DNA of 64,000 nucleotides from Capitulum mitella (lineage: Eukaryota > Arthropoda > Thecostraca > Pollicipedomorpha > Pollicipedidae): the NCBI GenBank assembly GCA_030062745.1, contig CP099847.1:29002923-29066922 (forward strand), given 5' to 3'. A program made the translations under genes and the position numbers. Positions 47,267 to 59,833 of the stretch are shown here, piece after piece; the stretch's first letter is position 1; each line of letters opens with the position of its first letter. The notes below the pieces were generated by a model. It ran no database searches and was not told the DNA's origin. It saw only the letters and a list, made by a program, of their open reading frames with translations.

Positions 47267-50200
47267 CTACCGGCAGAAGTGCGGCACGTCCGTCTTCTGG
47301 CGCTTCCGTGACTTCATGCCCGAGAAGAACTCCTGGATGTCCTCCTTGCGGACGACCTTCTTGTTTTCGGCGAACTTTTTCAGGTAGCTCATCAGCTCCG
47401 ACTTCAGGTCGTTGTACTCTGCAAATGCATTGTAACAGTGAGTGATGACAGCACCTCAACTGGGGAAAGAATAATGGAATTTGGTCCTTTTCTTCAGAGT
47501 ACGATAAAGATCTGGCGTCACCGGATTCCAGACTGATATCATGAAAACGACGCTTAAACAAGGAGCCTTTAATTACGTTTACGGATGAGACCCACAGTCG
47601 TCCAATGAACAAGGACAACCCAATGTTTCCGGACACAAAACTATCATTTCCCACGACAGGACGCAAACAGAGAACCACCTACCGACTTTCACGAGTTCTT
47701 CGAACAGCATATACAAACGATAGTCCACATCATGCGGAAACGCACGTGCGCGCCATCACATTCCACGAAAACTCAATCCATCCCTGACGACTACAAATAA
47801 CAGCACGCCAGGCAGGAGCCAGGGCCAGCCAGGACCCCGGCCGGCGCTCCGCGTCGCCACCGCTCACCGTGCACGACCTCCACCTGCTGCAGCCGGTCCA
47901 TGCTGGAGAGGGCGCGCATGCCCTGGGCGTAGCTGCCGGCGGCGCCGCGGCCGCGCGCCTCGTACGCCGCCACCGTGTCCTCCTCGTCCAGCAGGTACAG
48001 CACGGCGTCGGCCCGGTACAGAGCCTGCGCGGCCGCGACGGAGGGTCAGGCGGCGGCGGGCCGGCGAGATGCCGGACCACGGGGACTCTCATCAAACTGG
48101 GCTAACGCTTTCGTGTGGTCAGTGCACACTGCTGCTTGCAGAAAAGCCTACGGTCCATTCTGCATTTGTATCTGACACCGGAACGTCCCCACAGCAACAG
48201 TGCAATACCAGAGTTGCAAGTTGAAGGGTTGAAGGGTTATGCAGCACGATCCCACCAATGCACGCACGTGAGAACGTCCAAACAAACGTCGAAACGTTGC
48301 CTTACCATGCACGCGTCGCAGGTGCAGAGATGACTCCTCCAGCCCAGCCTCCAGAAGAGGGAGCCCTTGCCCTCGGACGATGCGCCCGACTTCAGCCGGC
48401 AACCAGACGCCGGACTCTGCAACCCCAAGGACGTTCCCGTAAACACTGCGGACTCGTGCTGGCGGTACTTCAGCCCCAGTAGCCATCTACCCCAGTCGGG
48501 GCAGCTGCCCGGTCTTTCTGTTTTATGTCAGGGAAGGCCTTCCTTCCCCCCTGTGCCTGGGTGCTTGGCGGTTCCGTCGCTGAGAGGCAGCCCAGTAGTG
48601 TTGTTCAAGTCGGATCAATAAGCCCGCCCCGCGAGCGTCAAGCGCCGCGTAATTACAAAGCTCTTGACAAGCGCAGCGAGATAAAAACAATCCCACCAGA
48701 AGAACGACAAAACAACACTTTGAAGTCATGGTCGGATGCACTAACATTGCGAAATGAAACACAAAGTTCCATTTTCAGTAGCAAGGTAGCAAGAACAAGT
48801 CAGCGATTGCACGTGAACCAATGAACAAGACAAGCCAACATAAATGCTCGGCGTGCTGTAATTCGGTTCTCAATGAAAGGCCCGGAGATGGTCCAGCTTC
48901 CATTACCTTTTTCGGACTGCTGCTAGACTGGTCTGCCTGAGATTTCGTGCCCACGTTTGACGCCATTTCTGAGAAGATCCAGATGGCACGATATGAGGAC
49001 ATATGAGGACATGGTCTATTTTTACGCGATAATAGCGACGAGGCATTATGCCGTTCCTCAAAGATCCTGATTTGCAAACCAAAATTGCACCAGTCCACTT
49101 GCAGGCAGAACACATACCTTCTTGGATCAAATTAATCACGAACGGTAACCGTCACCACCCCGACCCAACCATCAGAACGGCCCGCACATCGCTCCAACGT
49201 GCCTGCCGACGCCGAACCAGTCACCGCTGCCAGACCACTGGCCGCCGGCGAGTGTCACACAGCCACAGCCTTCCGACTGGACGCCCTCCCCCGGGCGCTC
49301 AGCGGCGGGCGGCGCACCTGGGTCCGAGGCGTACTGCCGGAGATAGGGGAGCCGCTCCAGGCAGCCGGCGCACGTCATCTCGGCGTAGTCGCTGTCCTCC
49401 GGGACGGTGGCGCCCAGGTGCTGCAACACAGCCCGCACGGCGCCGCACGGTCAGGGCGAGACCAGGGGCAGACGGGGGCAGACGTGGCGAACTAGGGCAG
49501 GGGTGGCGGACTGGGGCCGCCGCAACAGGTGACGAACTAAGCAGACGGTCTATTGATTTATGAATGAATACATGACTGCACTTTGCCCTGTTCTGGAGCT
49601 CAGTGATAATGTGATGGTCTCCTGAAAGTGGCAGCGAGCGCTTCAGTTGCTTTAATGCTCGGGATCTGGCCCAAGAATTCACTAGCAACTGGCCGCGGGA
49701 GTCGCACTATCACCCCACAATATCGTCCAGGAAAGGACATTACACCAGCGCACCAACGAAGGGGCAACATGCACTAGCGCCTGGCAACCGCCTGTTCATC
49801 CGGAGCCGCGCCACTGGTCGCGTCGTTCGGAGTCCGTGCAACAGTGAGACTGTACGGATTCCGGTCCCGAACGCCACCTCAGAAAAACGCTGGAATCGCT
49901 CGTGCGAACTGAATCGAATGAACGTTCACCTCAAAACCTGCTTACAAAGAAAAACAGCAACAACAAACGTTGTGTTGCGAGAAAACTCGGGCCGACCAGG
50001 TCTCCGCCTGGCTGGGGAGTCACCCACCCGTCCGTGGTACCAGTCCTCGCAGACGACGCACTGGATCATCTGGTCGGGCGTGTGGTCCTCCGGGTCCGGG
50101 TACGGCCGGCGGCACGTGCAGTACAGGCCGCCGTAGTTCTGGTTGTAGCTGTTCTCGGCGTTGTCGCCCGTTTTGGCCGCCAGCTGGCAAGTGACGCCCG

Positions 50201-52034
50201 GCTGCCGCGCGCCGCCGCAGTCGCACCGGAAGTTGCTGGGGGGGGGGGGACGGTCAGAGACGGGGACGGACCACGTGGCGCGGACGTCGCGGAGGACCTA
50301 CAGACTCCATGGCAGCGATGAGACATGGGTGTGCAGAATGCATCAAACACAGCTATGATATGGCCTGCCAACAGCATACAAGGCAATGCCCACTGTACTA
50401 ACTGTAGGTGGCCACGACCATTCTGCACACACCAGGATGGGAAAGCCATCATTTCTTGATAACTGGGGCCACCAAGATGTGATTCGCAGAAATTCATGGC
50501 AAAAAATCAACATGCATGCATGAACCATATGCTAGAAACCTACCAACACTGGCAGTCTTTCATTCCTGGTATTTATTGGCAGCACATGATTTCTGGGTAA
50601 CATAAAGACTTTTGAAGTTTTATTCAAATTTATGCTGACAACACAAAAAAGAAATCCCAAAACCTGGCTAAAAATGTTTTTGGGTAGAAAACCTTCTGCT
50701 TTCAATAATTTCATTCAGGTTGGCACCATAATGTGTAATCAGGTTTAAATGCCTACAAAGATGGAAGAGACACCAGAGTTGTTGGGTTCATTCTCACGTG
50801 TAATTTATAGTAATCTGACAAGTCCAAACAATTCCAGAAGTCAAAAACATGATGAAAGCAGCAATCATTACTAGGGGTGCCGATCGGTACTCTTTTGAGG
50901 GGGTCCTGGGCCACCCAATGTTGCTTTGGGCCCATCCAATGTTGGTTTGTTCCCCCCAATATTTTCTCCCCATTTTAAAGGAAAATGAGTTACAGTAATG
51001 GCAAGCACAACTGCAATGGACAAATGACAGGCAGAAAGTAAACAATACAGTCTAAAGCAATGTATCTATGTATCTTTTTATCTTTTACCTATAAATATAT
51101 ACATGCCTGTATACATGAGGATAAATGCAATTTGTATTTGATAAAAAGCCACAGAAACTTTGGACTAAATCTGTTAAGAAACCGACATTTGCGGGAGGTT
51201 ACATTGTTGAGCCCTCGGCTTGCCCCCAATCATTTACAGAAATCAACACCCCTGGCTCCTACTGATTCCATGGAATTCAATAGCTATAATGAAGAACATG
51301 ATCTGTCTCCCAATCAAGCACTGCACTATCAGTGACAAAATGTGCACAGTATTGTAATGCAACCAACAAGTGGGAATGCTTTTGATCCAGCTTCCTGGTA
51401 CACCCACCGCTTGGTGTACAGCTCCACCAAATCGTGGGACTCGTGGCAATGGTAGCTGCATGCCAAGCAGATACCAGCTGGCTGGTCCTTCTCTGAGCAG
51501 GTCAGACAAGCATACAGGGGTTGTCTCTTGACATAACCCTGGAAACCAGTTATATATTAGTACAGCATGCAATGCTGGTCACATAGGAGCACAGATAATT
51601 GCTAATGACATATCTCTACAAGTCAGCTGGATGTGATCACAAATAGTGTAGATCCTATGCAATTTCAAAACCTTGGCCATTCAGTACCAACCACATATTC
51701 TCATCTTAAGAGAATGGTATCATAACATTTTTTTTGTTTTGCTTTCAAACAATGCTGCCCCAAGCACCAATGTGCCCCAAGAACCTCAATGGAAAGTGTA
51801 CTAAAAAGGGATACATCAGAAACAGCATGTCCTGCTTATGCCAAGGCTGACAATTTATGCCCACCTGTTGGTAAGAACACTGCTTGTCATCACTGTTCCC
51901 AAGGACAGCTGCAGCATCATCATCAAGTTCTTCTTCTTCCTGAAGGACATCCACCATGGTGATGCTCTCCTCACCAGGTGGGATACCAGATGAACTCCCA
52001 CTAGCCTCTTCTGACATTCTGGTTGTACTGAGTT
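47267..52034 (-). CDS. UBR7: UBR7-type putative E3 ubiquitin ligase (N-recognin 7), eight coding exons
   Basis: UBR-box plus PHD-finger protein; human UBR7 has been reported to ubiquitinate histone H2B. Coding exons: 51865-52017, 51408-51538, 50028-50235, 49318-49420, 48907-48968, 48306-48416, 47868-48024, 47267-47418. All are GT-AG, and phases agree throughout (1077 nt, 358 aa). The first coding exon starts at 52034 after TTTTTTTTAG, so a 5' untranslated exon lies upstream. Acidic N-terminus (EEEELDDD, 27-34); UBR box about 47-111 (C..C and CH..H pattern, GYVKRQPLYACLTC, FRCDCGG); PHD about 134-190 (YCTCRRPYPDPED, IQCVVCEDWYHGRHLG, CAGC). A Ser/Lys linker is at 199-240, then the conserved C-terminal FWRLGWRSHLCTC segment and LSSMDRLQQVEVVHEYNDLK. 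The linker is shorter than in human UBR7 (425 aa). The small fifth exon (62 nt) is supported only by splice sites and phase. Confidence 0.95.
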
Positions 52035-52990
52035 CTAAAAAAAACATGCAAAATATATAACAATTCCATACAAACCATGGCAATCCAACTGCTTGTGTTA
52101 TTCCATACCTCAAAATGCATGATTTTATGTTAAAACCCAAAGTGAAACACTAAGGAAATTATATTATACATAACCTGATGTCCCAAACCTTTGAAATTCT
52201 CAGCTTTTCAGATACTCTTAAATGGAATTTAAAACAGCATAAGTGCCAGTCAGTCAAAGGGGTCTGGCCTGCTCCTTGAAAATGAATGCTGCATGTTTTA
52301 CAGATGGCTCCATTTAATGAGCAAAATGGTTTCATTTCCTCGAAAACAATCCTTTGACAATTTCCTCATATGCTGCTGTCATAAGTCACAGTTCTCTACA
52401 TGACAGAGCAGACTGGAAATGCTTTGCTCCATAAAATCTTCCAAACCATGGGACTATTCAGCAAAATCATTCCAAATCAAACCAGCCAAAAGCAAATGAC
52501 TGTAACAGGATGACAAAATGTCATGAAGTTTATATGTTTGAACAACACAATCAAGATGAATGATTGAAATGAAGGGCCACTTCTTTAAGACACCAGAGGA
52601 AAACACACCAATTGGGAATGCCACTAGTTACCCTAAATTGCAAATATATGACATGAACACAAAACAAGAATATGTTGGAGCAGAACCAACATTCATAACA
52701 TGTTCCTTTCCATGTGACACCAGTGGCTGTTGTGACCCATTACCTAAAAGATGAGACACAATCTATGATATGGCCATTGGTTACACTACCAGCAAAATGA
52801 CAATGGCAATGTGAATTTCTCAGCATTCAACAATGCAACTGGCAAGAACATTACAAATACCACATTGAAAAGTAAAATTATCATCCATGAATGGGGTGTA
52901 AATCACAGCAATTCTAAAAAACACAAGGTTACAGACAACCAACAGTTCCGGATGCTAAAGGGCCTACACAATAAAACAAGATGACAAGTG
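50340..52990. other. CpG-depleted block over the 5' half of UBR7
   Basis: From intron 3 to about 1 kb upstream of the ATG, CpG is almost absent (about 15 in 2.6 kb, several of them in the coding exon at 51408-51538), whereas the 3' exons (47.2-50.3 kb) and the DNA beyond 53.0 kb are CpG-rich. The edge near 53.0 kb probably lies close to the UBR7 transcription start. Confidence 0.7.
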
Positions 52991-52999
52991 ACAAAATAA

Positions 53000-54270
53000 T
53001 GCCTTAAGAGGCTGACAAGCGATTCGTCATGGCGGTCTACTGCCTGGATCATCTTTTCTGATGGACAGCACTGCAGGTACGATTATCAGACCTTTAGTGG
53101 ATGAAGAAACGTGAAAGGCGAAAGTGTCACATGGAAAATTTACTTATCCAACACAAACTATGCAATGTTCTCGAAAAGAAATGCGATGTACGTGACCACA
53201 GCCTACTCTTCGGCAGCATATACTGTACTACGCCGGTGCTTGCGCGCATCTTTTGTCTCAATTTTTTTTCGCGCCAACTTTCATTAGCAGGCTAACGACC
53301 AATAACAGCAACGACCTTGATGATGACTTTTCATAAATAGGCTCAGTTGCTCTGAAAATGTCATAGGTAATGTTTGCAGCATCCCCTTTTGCCAAAAATG
53401 TCCAAGTAATTTAAAAAGTCATCGATGAAAAACATTTCTTAGTTGTCCCGGGTATGACGTTTACAAGTTAACGCAGGCTCATGGTCACAAATGTTCATTG
53501 GCCTGTGCTGCTCCTGACGTCAAGCAACAGCTGTAAATAGAACATGGCAAAATAGGGCACACTTTGCCCTGTTCGAGGTCCTGCTTGCGGCTGCTTGCGC
53601 AATCCCGTAGCCAGAGATCCACCAATGAAATTCAAACGCTGAGACGAGAGATGGCGCGTAAGCTCAAAGCCTTTTGCTCGCGGCTGCTTGCGCTGAAGCA
53701 GGTAAACCCACCGCAAGCAGCCGCAAGCCACACAAGCCAGACGGCATAACGGTGTTTAGCAGGGACGGCGGATTGCATTTTCGGCTGGGGGGCAAGCTCT
53801 GTCGGATCAACAGCCGATTTCATTTGGGTTAACTTCTTCCCCATCCCGAAAAAAATAGCTGAATTTCGTTCTTTTTGCTATCGCCCAGTTTATCTTTAAA
53901 TGAGCAAACCTTTTTCCCAGGTTTTGGTGCTAGTGCACACTTGTGTTCTCCAAAATGCGTGGATTTCTTCTATTCAGGTCTGTACCCATTGCCATTTTTT
54001 CAGGTCTTTGCCCTTGGGCATCCATCTACATAATGCCGAATGATGCAAGCTTCTGCTTGTTATTCTGCTTGTTATTAAAAAATGCATTTGTAAACGGTCG
54101 AAAGGTAGTTTCCTCCCTCAACATTAAATTATAACTCGACGCTTAGTAACAAAACTCTTACAGACTATCACACCAGAACGAAATCATTATCTCAAACACT
54201 TGCCAAAGCAGCTTTGCCTGTCCCCCACACACACACATAATGTAACAATGCCAGCACCAAATCTCTGACA
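53000..54270. other. UBR7 upstream region, no recognised gene
   Basis: CpG density returns to normal at about 53.01 kb, so the UBR7 promoter is expected here. The motif TTGCGGCTGCTTGCG occurs at 53584-53600 and, with one change, 53677-53693, and inverted at 53711-53727; the last two can form a stem. No protein-coding gene is seen. Confidence 0.35.
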
Positions 54271-54639
54271 TAATGGACCAGGGGCATAGCCAGGATTCCT
54301 CCCAGGGGGAGGACAAATCGGATCAAGGGGACCCTCGAAACCAATGGGAGCCCTCGCCAAGGGCGGATCCAGCCCTTCAGATATGGGAAATGGTGTAATT
54401 TTGGTTTCATGATATAAAATAACCGAAAAATTCAAACCCGTCATTTTATTGCAGAAAATTCTGCGTTTTGTTTCCAAACAAAGTGCCCGAAATATGACAA
54501 AAACGGCGAGATTTTAGGCGGCTCCGTCCCTCCCTTCATTTAAAATGTCGTGTCTTTATCTGGTCCAGGAGCCCGTCTTCCCCCTCCTCCCCCATCCCGT
54601 AGCTTCCGGATTTTTTTTAGTTTGAGTTAGTTTAGTTTA

Positions 54640-56240
54640 GGTCAGCTCAGTTTAGGTTCCCTCTTGCAGTTTCTGGAGCACTTTTGGTGGTCTCGGGCCG
54701 TCTGCCTTGCCAGGATCCTCTAGTGATCTCAGGCTCCTTTTACAGTTTCACGTGTCCCGTGGGACGTCTCAGGCGCTCCTTTGGCAGTTTCACGAGCACC
54801 TCGGACAGTCTCAGGGACCCATCTGGCAGTTTCAGGGACGATTAAACCATCTTAGATTCCTTCCTATCGTCCCCAGGATGTTTTTTGCCGTCTAAGGAGC
54901 CCCTCAGGCACTAAAAAGGGCCCTGTGTAAGTTTCTCTCTGGTGTGACAGGGGCGCCTCTTGCAATCGTCTAAGCTCTTTGGCCATTTCACGAGCATTCT
55001 GGACGTCTGAAGGTCTAATAGTTTCAGGGGCCCCTTTGGTCGTCTCAGTGGCCCCTATTGCTAGAGACTTTTAGTTAGCAGTCTCAAAGGTCCCTCTCTA
55101 GCAGTCTCAGTGGACCCCCTGTGGCCCTGGATACCCCTCTTATCGTCTCTGGGAAACATCTTTGTTGCCATCTCAGGGGCCCTCTGGTAGTTACAAAACA
55201 CATTTTGGCAATTTCAGGGCCGCTGTGCAGTGTCATAGACCCTCTGAACGTGTCCGGTGGTCCTCATGGCTGTATCAGGGGTCTTCCTCTGTTACATGAA
55301 GTATATCTGGCAGTTTTTTAGGGCCCCTCTAGCCGTAACAACTCTAACCGTTTTGTTGGCGCTTCATGGGCCTCGCTGGCAGTCTCAGGGCGCTCTTGCT
55401 CGTGCCAGGAACCCGCTTATTACACTCGGGGACCCTCTGGCTGTCCAGCGTCCCCATAAAGCCCAAATACCGTCTCAGAGGCACTCTTATCGTCATTGTC
55501 TCGCAGGAGCCCTGCGACCTTTTTGGCGGTCTTAGGGGTCATCTGCGGTGTACAGGCCTATCTTGCCATCCCAGAAACCACCTGACCTTCCCGGGGGCCA
55601 CTGACGGCATCAAGAACCCCAAGGTTTCAAAAAGGCCCATGTAGTCCATTTGTGGCTCCTCTCGAGACTGAGTCGGTTACCGACGAATCCCCGTCCAGGG
55701 GCCCTTCTGACTAGGCCAGGGTTTCCTTGTGCCGCGCCAGGCACCCTCTAAAGTTCTTTCCGTCTCAGGTGCCTCTCTGGCAATGCTAGCGGTCTCATGA
55801 ACCCTTTGCCGAGTTGGGGCCCATTGCGGTCCCAGAGGCCCTCGAAGAGTTTCAAGGACCCTTCTTTCTATCTTAGGGGCCATCTTACTGTGTCAGCGTC
55901 TCATTAACCTTTCCGGAGACCCTTTGACTACATCAAGAACCTTCGTCTTTTCACTCACAGGGGCCCCCTAGGGACTCAGTCCTCATCTTGGACGTCTCAG
56001 GGGCCCTGTGAGTCATCTGGCCGTCTCGGGAACTCTCTGCCGTGTTGGGGCCCTGTTGTGTTCTCAGAGGCCCTTTGAGAGCTTCAGGGGCCCTCTATGC
56101 GTCTCAGAGGTCATCTAACCCTCCAGGAGGCCTCCCTGGCTGCATCAAGAGCCCGTCAGGTTCTTATAGAGACCCCGTGAAGCTCATACGGGGCCCTTTC
56201 AGGACTCCTTTTAAGTCTGACAGGAGCCCCTTCTCAGACC
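54640..56240 (+). repeat. Degenerate minisatellite, unit about 20-25 bp
   Basis: For about 1.6 kb the sequence repeats variants of CTGGCAGTCTCAGGGGCCCC, for example TTTGGCAGTTTCACGAGCACC, GGACAGTCTCAGGGACCCAT, CTGGCAGTTTCAGGGACG, TTTGGTCGTCTCAGTGGCCCC and CTGGCAGTCTCAGGGCGCTC. Both spacing and sequence have drifted, so no two units are the same. Confidence 0.85.
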
Positions 56241-56339
56241 TAGGTGGGGAGGGGGCGATCATCCCAATTGCTCCCCCTTTGGATCCGAGCCTGGCCCTCG
56301 TAATCAGTGGGGCCCCATGTGGTTAAATTTACTGTCGGT

Positions 56340-56660
56340 TTGTAAAGATTCCTCGCTGAAGTGTAAAGGGAGGCCATACTCGCATGTAAAGACGTTCCTG
56401 CCGACCTGGCGGGTGCCTCTTACAGGTCGGCAATGGCATCTGTACAGGAAAGCAGGGACTCCTGAATGATCGTTTAGTGGCCCCTGTTGGCCGGGGGGGG
56501 GGGGGTCACTGCCTGTCTGTAGAGGGCACCCTATCTGTCTGTAAAGGGCCCCTGTCTTCCTCTGGAGGCAGGGGCAGGGGCCTTCTCCCAGACCGAAAAA
56601 AGGTCCCTCCCCAGACAAGCAGTGAACTCTCCTACAAGTCAGCAAGGGCCCCTAAACGTT
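56340..56660 (+). repeat. Second degenerate array, CTGTCTGTAAAGGGCCCC-like
   Basis: Units such as TTTGTAAAGATTCCTC, AGTGTAAAGGGAGGCC, ATGTAAAGACGTTCCTG, CTGTCTGTAGAGGGCACC and CTGTCTGTAAAGGGCCCC follow at about 20-25 bp. It lies next to the first array inside the same hAT-type element and may be a second generation of the same repeat. Confidence 0.6.
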
Positions 56661-56949
56661 CATTCAGACCACGGTTCTCTCTTTGTAGCATAAAGCATTC
56701 TTGTATATTCGGAGTACGTTTTCTTTCGGTTCGTAAGTCTTCTTTAATGCTTAGAATATTCTTATTTTGCTTTGATTGTCTCTTTCGGACAGTGTAAGAC
56801 GCTCAGCGTGTGCCTCACGCTATCACCTCACACCTCACGCCTGACACAAAGAACTGGGGTCTTCGGCTCCAAGGGGCCCGCTAGGCCGCCAGCAGGTGGA
56901 GGACATGGCTCCTTTGCCCCCCTTGGCTACGCCGCTGTAATGGACGGAA

Positions 56950-59230
56950 CCATCTTGCCAGCGCGCCCAAAGGATTAACAATCAGTTTCATGTCCAACAC
57001 TACTACGCATGGTATACAAAAAAGAATCTCAACATACGTCAAGCTGAATGGCGCTAAAATCACACAAGGGTAGCATATAATAAATATGATATAATTTTCC
57101 CCATAGGGTTAATGTTAGCTTTCTAAAAAGTGGAGGCCATGGCCCCGCCCTCCACCCTTTCCCTGTTCTTATGCACGTGTATTAATGTCTACAAAAACGG
57201 TTATATCTCTCCCTATTGACGTCACGTTTGGTACAAAAGGCTGCCGCGTACACTTGTCCTCTTTTTGATTACTTTGATTACTCTTGAAATCATCGCCAGA
57301 ATCGTCGCGTCTTATAATGGGCGCCTAGTACCATCAAATTTAATGCCCCCCATACCCGAAAAAAACTTTCGGATTTGTACTCAATTTCGCGAAGATTGTT
57401 ATCGCCTGTCGCCGATGTTCCCATAATGACTTTTTTCTTTTCTTCATAGCGTAAGACTGATTTTTTACGATTTTGCTTGGTGCAGTGGCCGAAATTTCTG
57501 GAGGGGGCAAAACCATAGTTTTGCTCCCCCAGCCTCACGGCTGGGGGGGCGACCGCCCCTCCTGCCCCCCCTTTTCCGCCGTCGCTGGTGTTTAGAGTCG
57601 TGGGTTGTTATCATTTGCGCATGTGAAATACTTGATGTGATGTAAAATGTTGTAAGTTCACATTGTAAACTAAGCATGTAAAGTAAAATATTGTGTTGTA
57701 AATTCTATGTGCTTGCGAATGCTTGCAGCCTCCCCGAACAGCATTTGTGTTTGGCTGCAAGCACACGGCTTGCGCAACCACGCAAACAGGTCCTCGAACA
57801 GGGCCAAAAAAACCATGGTCAAATGGATACGTGGTAAAAAAGCAAATTACATCAAATCTTTCGCTTTGGCCCCAAGCCGATCCACGCTTTTCCATGTTTC
57901 AAGAACATGGGGCGGCCAGGAGGGAGGGGCCCGCGTTAACCATTCCCCCCTGGCTAAGCCCTGGATCCACCCATGTTGGAACATGTGGAATGGAGGCTCC
58001 TCGTTTTAAGACAATATGAGAGGATACTGAAAGACTTAGATATGAGGGTTCTGGAACATTGGATCCAGAAACCCCTGGTTTTAATACGAATTTGCTACCC
58101 ATGGAGTTTAACTTCGGATAGATACCCAAAGGTAAATATTTATATACCTTCTTGCCACCACATGCCACCAAAGCCTCAAATATCGGCGCTGGCAGTGCGT
58201 TTAGTGCGCGTGAGACAACAGCAATACGCGTGGCACTGGAAAAGGAAAGTGTGTGTGAGTCTATCGACGTACCTAATTAATGAACATGCACGTGCACTGG
58301 CGAATCTAGGGGTCTATCTTGGCCATGCTCCCCCAACTGCGATAGGGGGGCGAATAGCCACTTGCTTCCCCCCAAGAAAAAACATGACTATTACAACACA
58401 ACCAGAGTTTTAAGTCGCTAGACACTCCGAACCCATCCCACTCCCCGGCCGTTGACTCGCTGACCTACCCTCCAAACCCAGTCGCTGAAGTACATTTGAA
58501 AGTCGGTTAGAGTCTCCCACCTTCCTCGACGACTTCTTCTTCTTCGACGACTCACTGACCTGTCATCCATGCCCAGGAAATTCTGATCTGCTCCTCTCCC
58601 CCCGGACGTTGGAACGGGGGGTCAGGGGCAGCTGCCCACCAATTATGGGCAACACCTAACATTAGCCCTATGGCGTTGCATGGAAAGAAACGAGGTAAAA
58701 ATCGCGTTTGACCCTCCCCCATCTCCACAGAGGTTCTACTGCTCCTGCCCCCTCCCCAAACGGAGCCGATGGGTCCGCCCCTACGTTGTATGTGTACGTT
58801 TCGCGAGATAAGCATGTGAATAATAGGTATCGTGGGCATCTGCCTACTAGCCCTATGATATTTTAATACAGGAAAACAACGTGCCTCTTACACAGGTACG
58901 TGGTAACGTAGGTAGAAAGGCATGGCATTTTACTACGTACGTAGAACATTCGGCACTACAAGACGATGAGCGCTATGTAACTTCATAATGATCTGGGATC
59001 AGGGTCAATTTCTGTGCATGTAGACTAAGGGACAGTGTAAAAACAGTATCTCGACTACTCTTAGAATTTGGGTATGCTCCAGACGTCTTAAGTTCTCTTT
59101 GATAACCTTCATAATCAAAACATATACATCAAAATATCTGGATCTCCACGAGAGATGTAAGGTTGTTGATGTTATACCATGTCAATAGCGCAGAACTTGG
59201 AGATAGGTATAAAATATGTACATTTATAGG
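56950..59230. other. Repeat fragments, no recognised gene
   Basis: Several hAT-like ends without clear partners occur (CAGTGGCCG near 57484, GGCTAAGCCCTGGATCC near 57950). GGTCCTCGAACAGGGC near 57790 is the inverse of GCCCTGTTCGAGGTCC near 53568, pointing to another dispersed repeat. Confidence 0.35.
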
Positions 59231-59237
59231 TATGTAG

Positions 59238-59385
59238 ATATATATATATATATATACTAACTAACTAACTATATAGTTAGTTAGTTAGTTAGTTAGTTGG
59301 TTAGTTAGTTTAGTTTAGTTTAGTTTAGTTTAGTTTAGTTTAGTTTAGTTTAGTTTAGTTTAGAAATATAAGTTAGTTTTTAGTT
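59238..59385 (+). repeat. Compound microsatellite (TA)n (CTAA)n (TTAG)n (TTTAG)n
   Basis: (TA)n runs into three CTAA units, then ATATAG and about nine TTAG units, then about eleven TTTAG units. The CTAA and TTAG parts are inverse of each other and can pair as a hairpin. Confidence 0.97.
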
Positions 59386-59833
59386 TAGTTAAGTATTTTG
59401 TTAACGAAAACAAATTGTAAAAAAGTTTTTCCCATCGAAAAACAACAGAAATAGGAACCTGAAACAAAGTGGCCGAAATCAAATGGCATATTTTTTGGAG
59501 GGCGACGTGAAATTCCAGGTGGTATGGCAATCTCGCGTGCCCCTCCCCCTGACGAAATCCTGGATCCGCCCCGATAGTTGAAATAAGACTCATTCAGCCT
59601 ACTTCCTTCCTCATAAATGCAGGCTATAGCTTGGCAATCTCAGTTTAAAACACGTGTAAGGGTGGAACATTTCCTTCAAACATAAAACTCGTAACGTAAC
59701 CCGTGACCAAAAAAGGGTGCATGGGGCTAAGATATAGACAACCAGCATGGCTACTACTGATCCATGGTTAAGCTAAGCTACATTGCCGTTAGTGCTACCC
59801 GCATCATGGTGGCTTGAAAGTAGTGTTTATTAA

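Larger units (their letters stand above)
54279..56937 (+). mobile_element. 2.66-kb hAT-type element filled with minisatellite
   Basis: Exact 8-bp direct repeats TAATGGAC (54271-54278 and 56938-56945) flank ends CAGGGGCATAGCCAGG and, inverted, CAGCGGCGTAGCCAAGG. The ends resemble those of the 266-bp MITE at 22762-23027 (CAGGGACGTAGCCAAG), so both belong to one hAT end family. There is no transposase; most of the inside is a degenerate tandem array. Confidence 0.85.

Noticed and set aside
47037..47311. Arg/Gly-rich plus-strand open frames near the UBR7 3' end
   Set aside because: GC-rich 3' flank; no family match, and the minus strand carries the UBR7 terminal exon next to it.
54640..56240. 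Minisatellite as a repeat protein gene
   Set aside because: Unit length drifts by single bases and all frames are broken, so no conserved protein repeat can be read.
57484..57595. Small hAT MITE with CAGTGGCCG / CAGCGACGG ends
   Set aside because: Flanking 8-mers do not match, so no target duplication supports it.
59271..59363. TTAG/TTTAG repeats as internal telomere sequence
   Set aside because: The arthropod telomere unit is TTAGG; the repeat here is TTAG and TTTAG next to (TA)n, an ordinary microsatellite.
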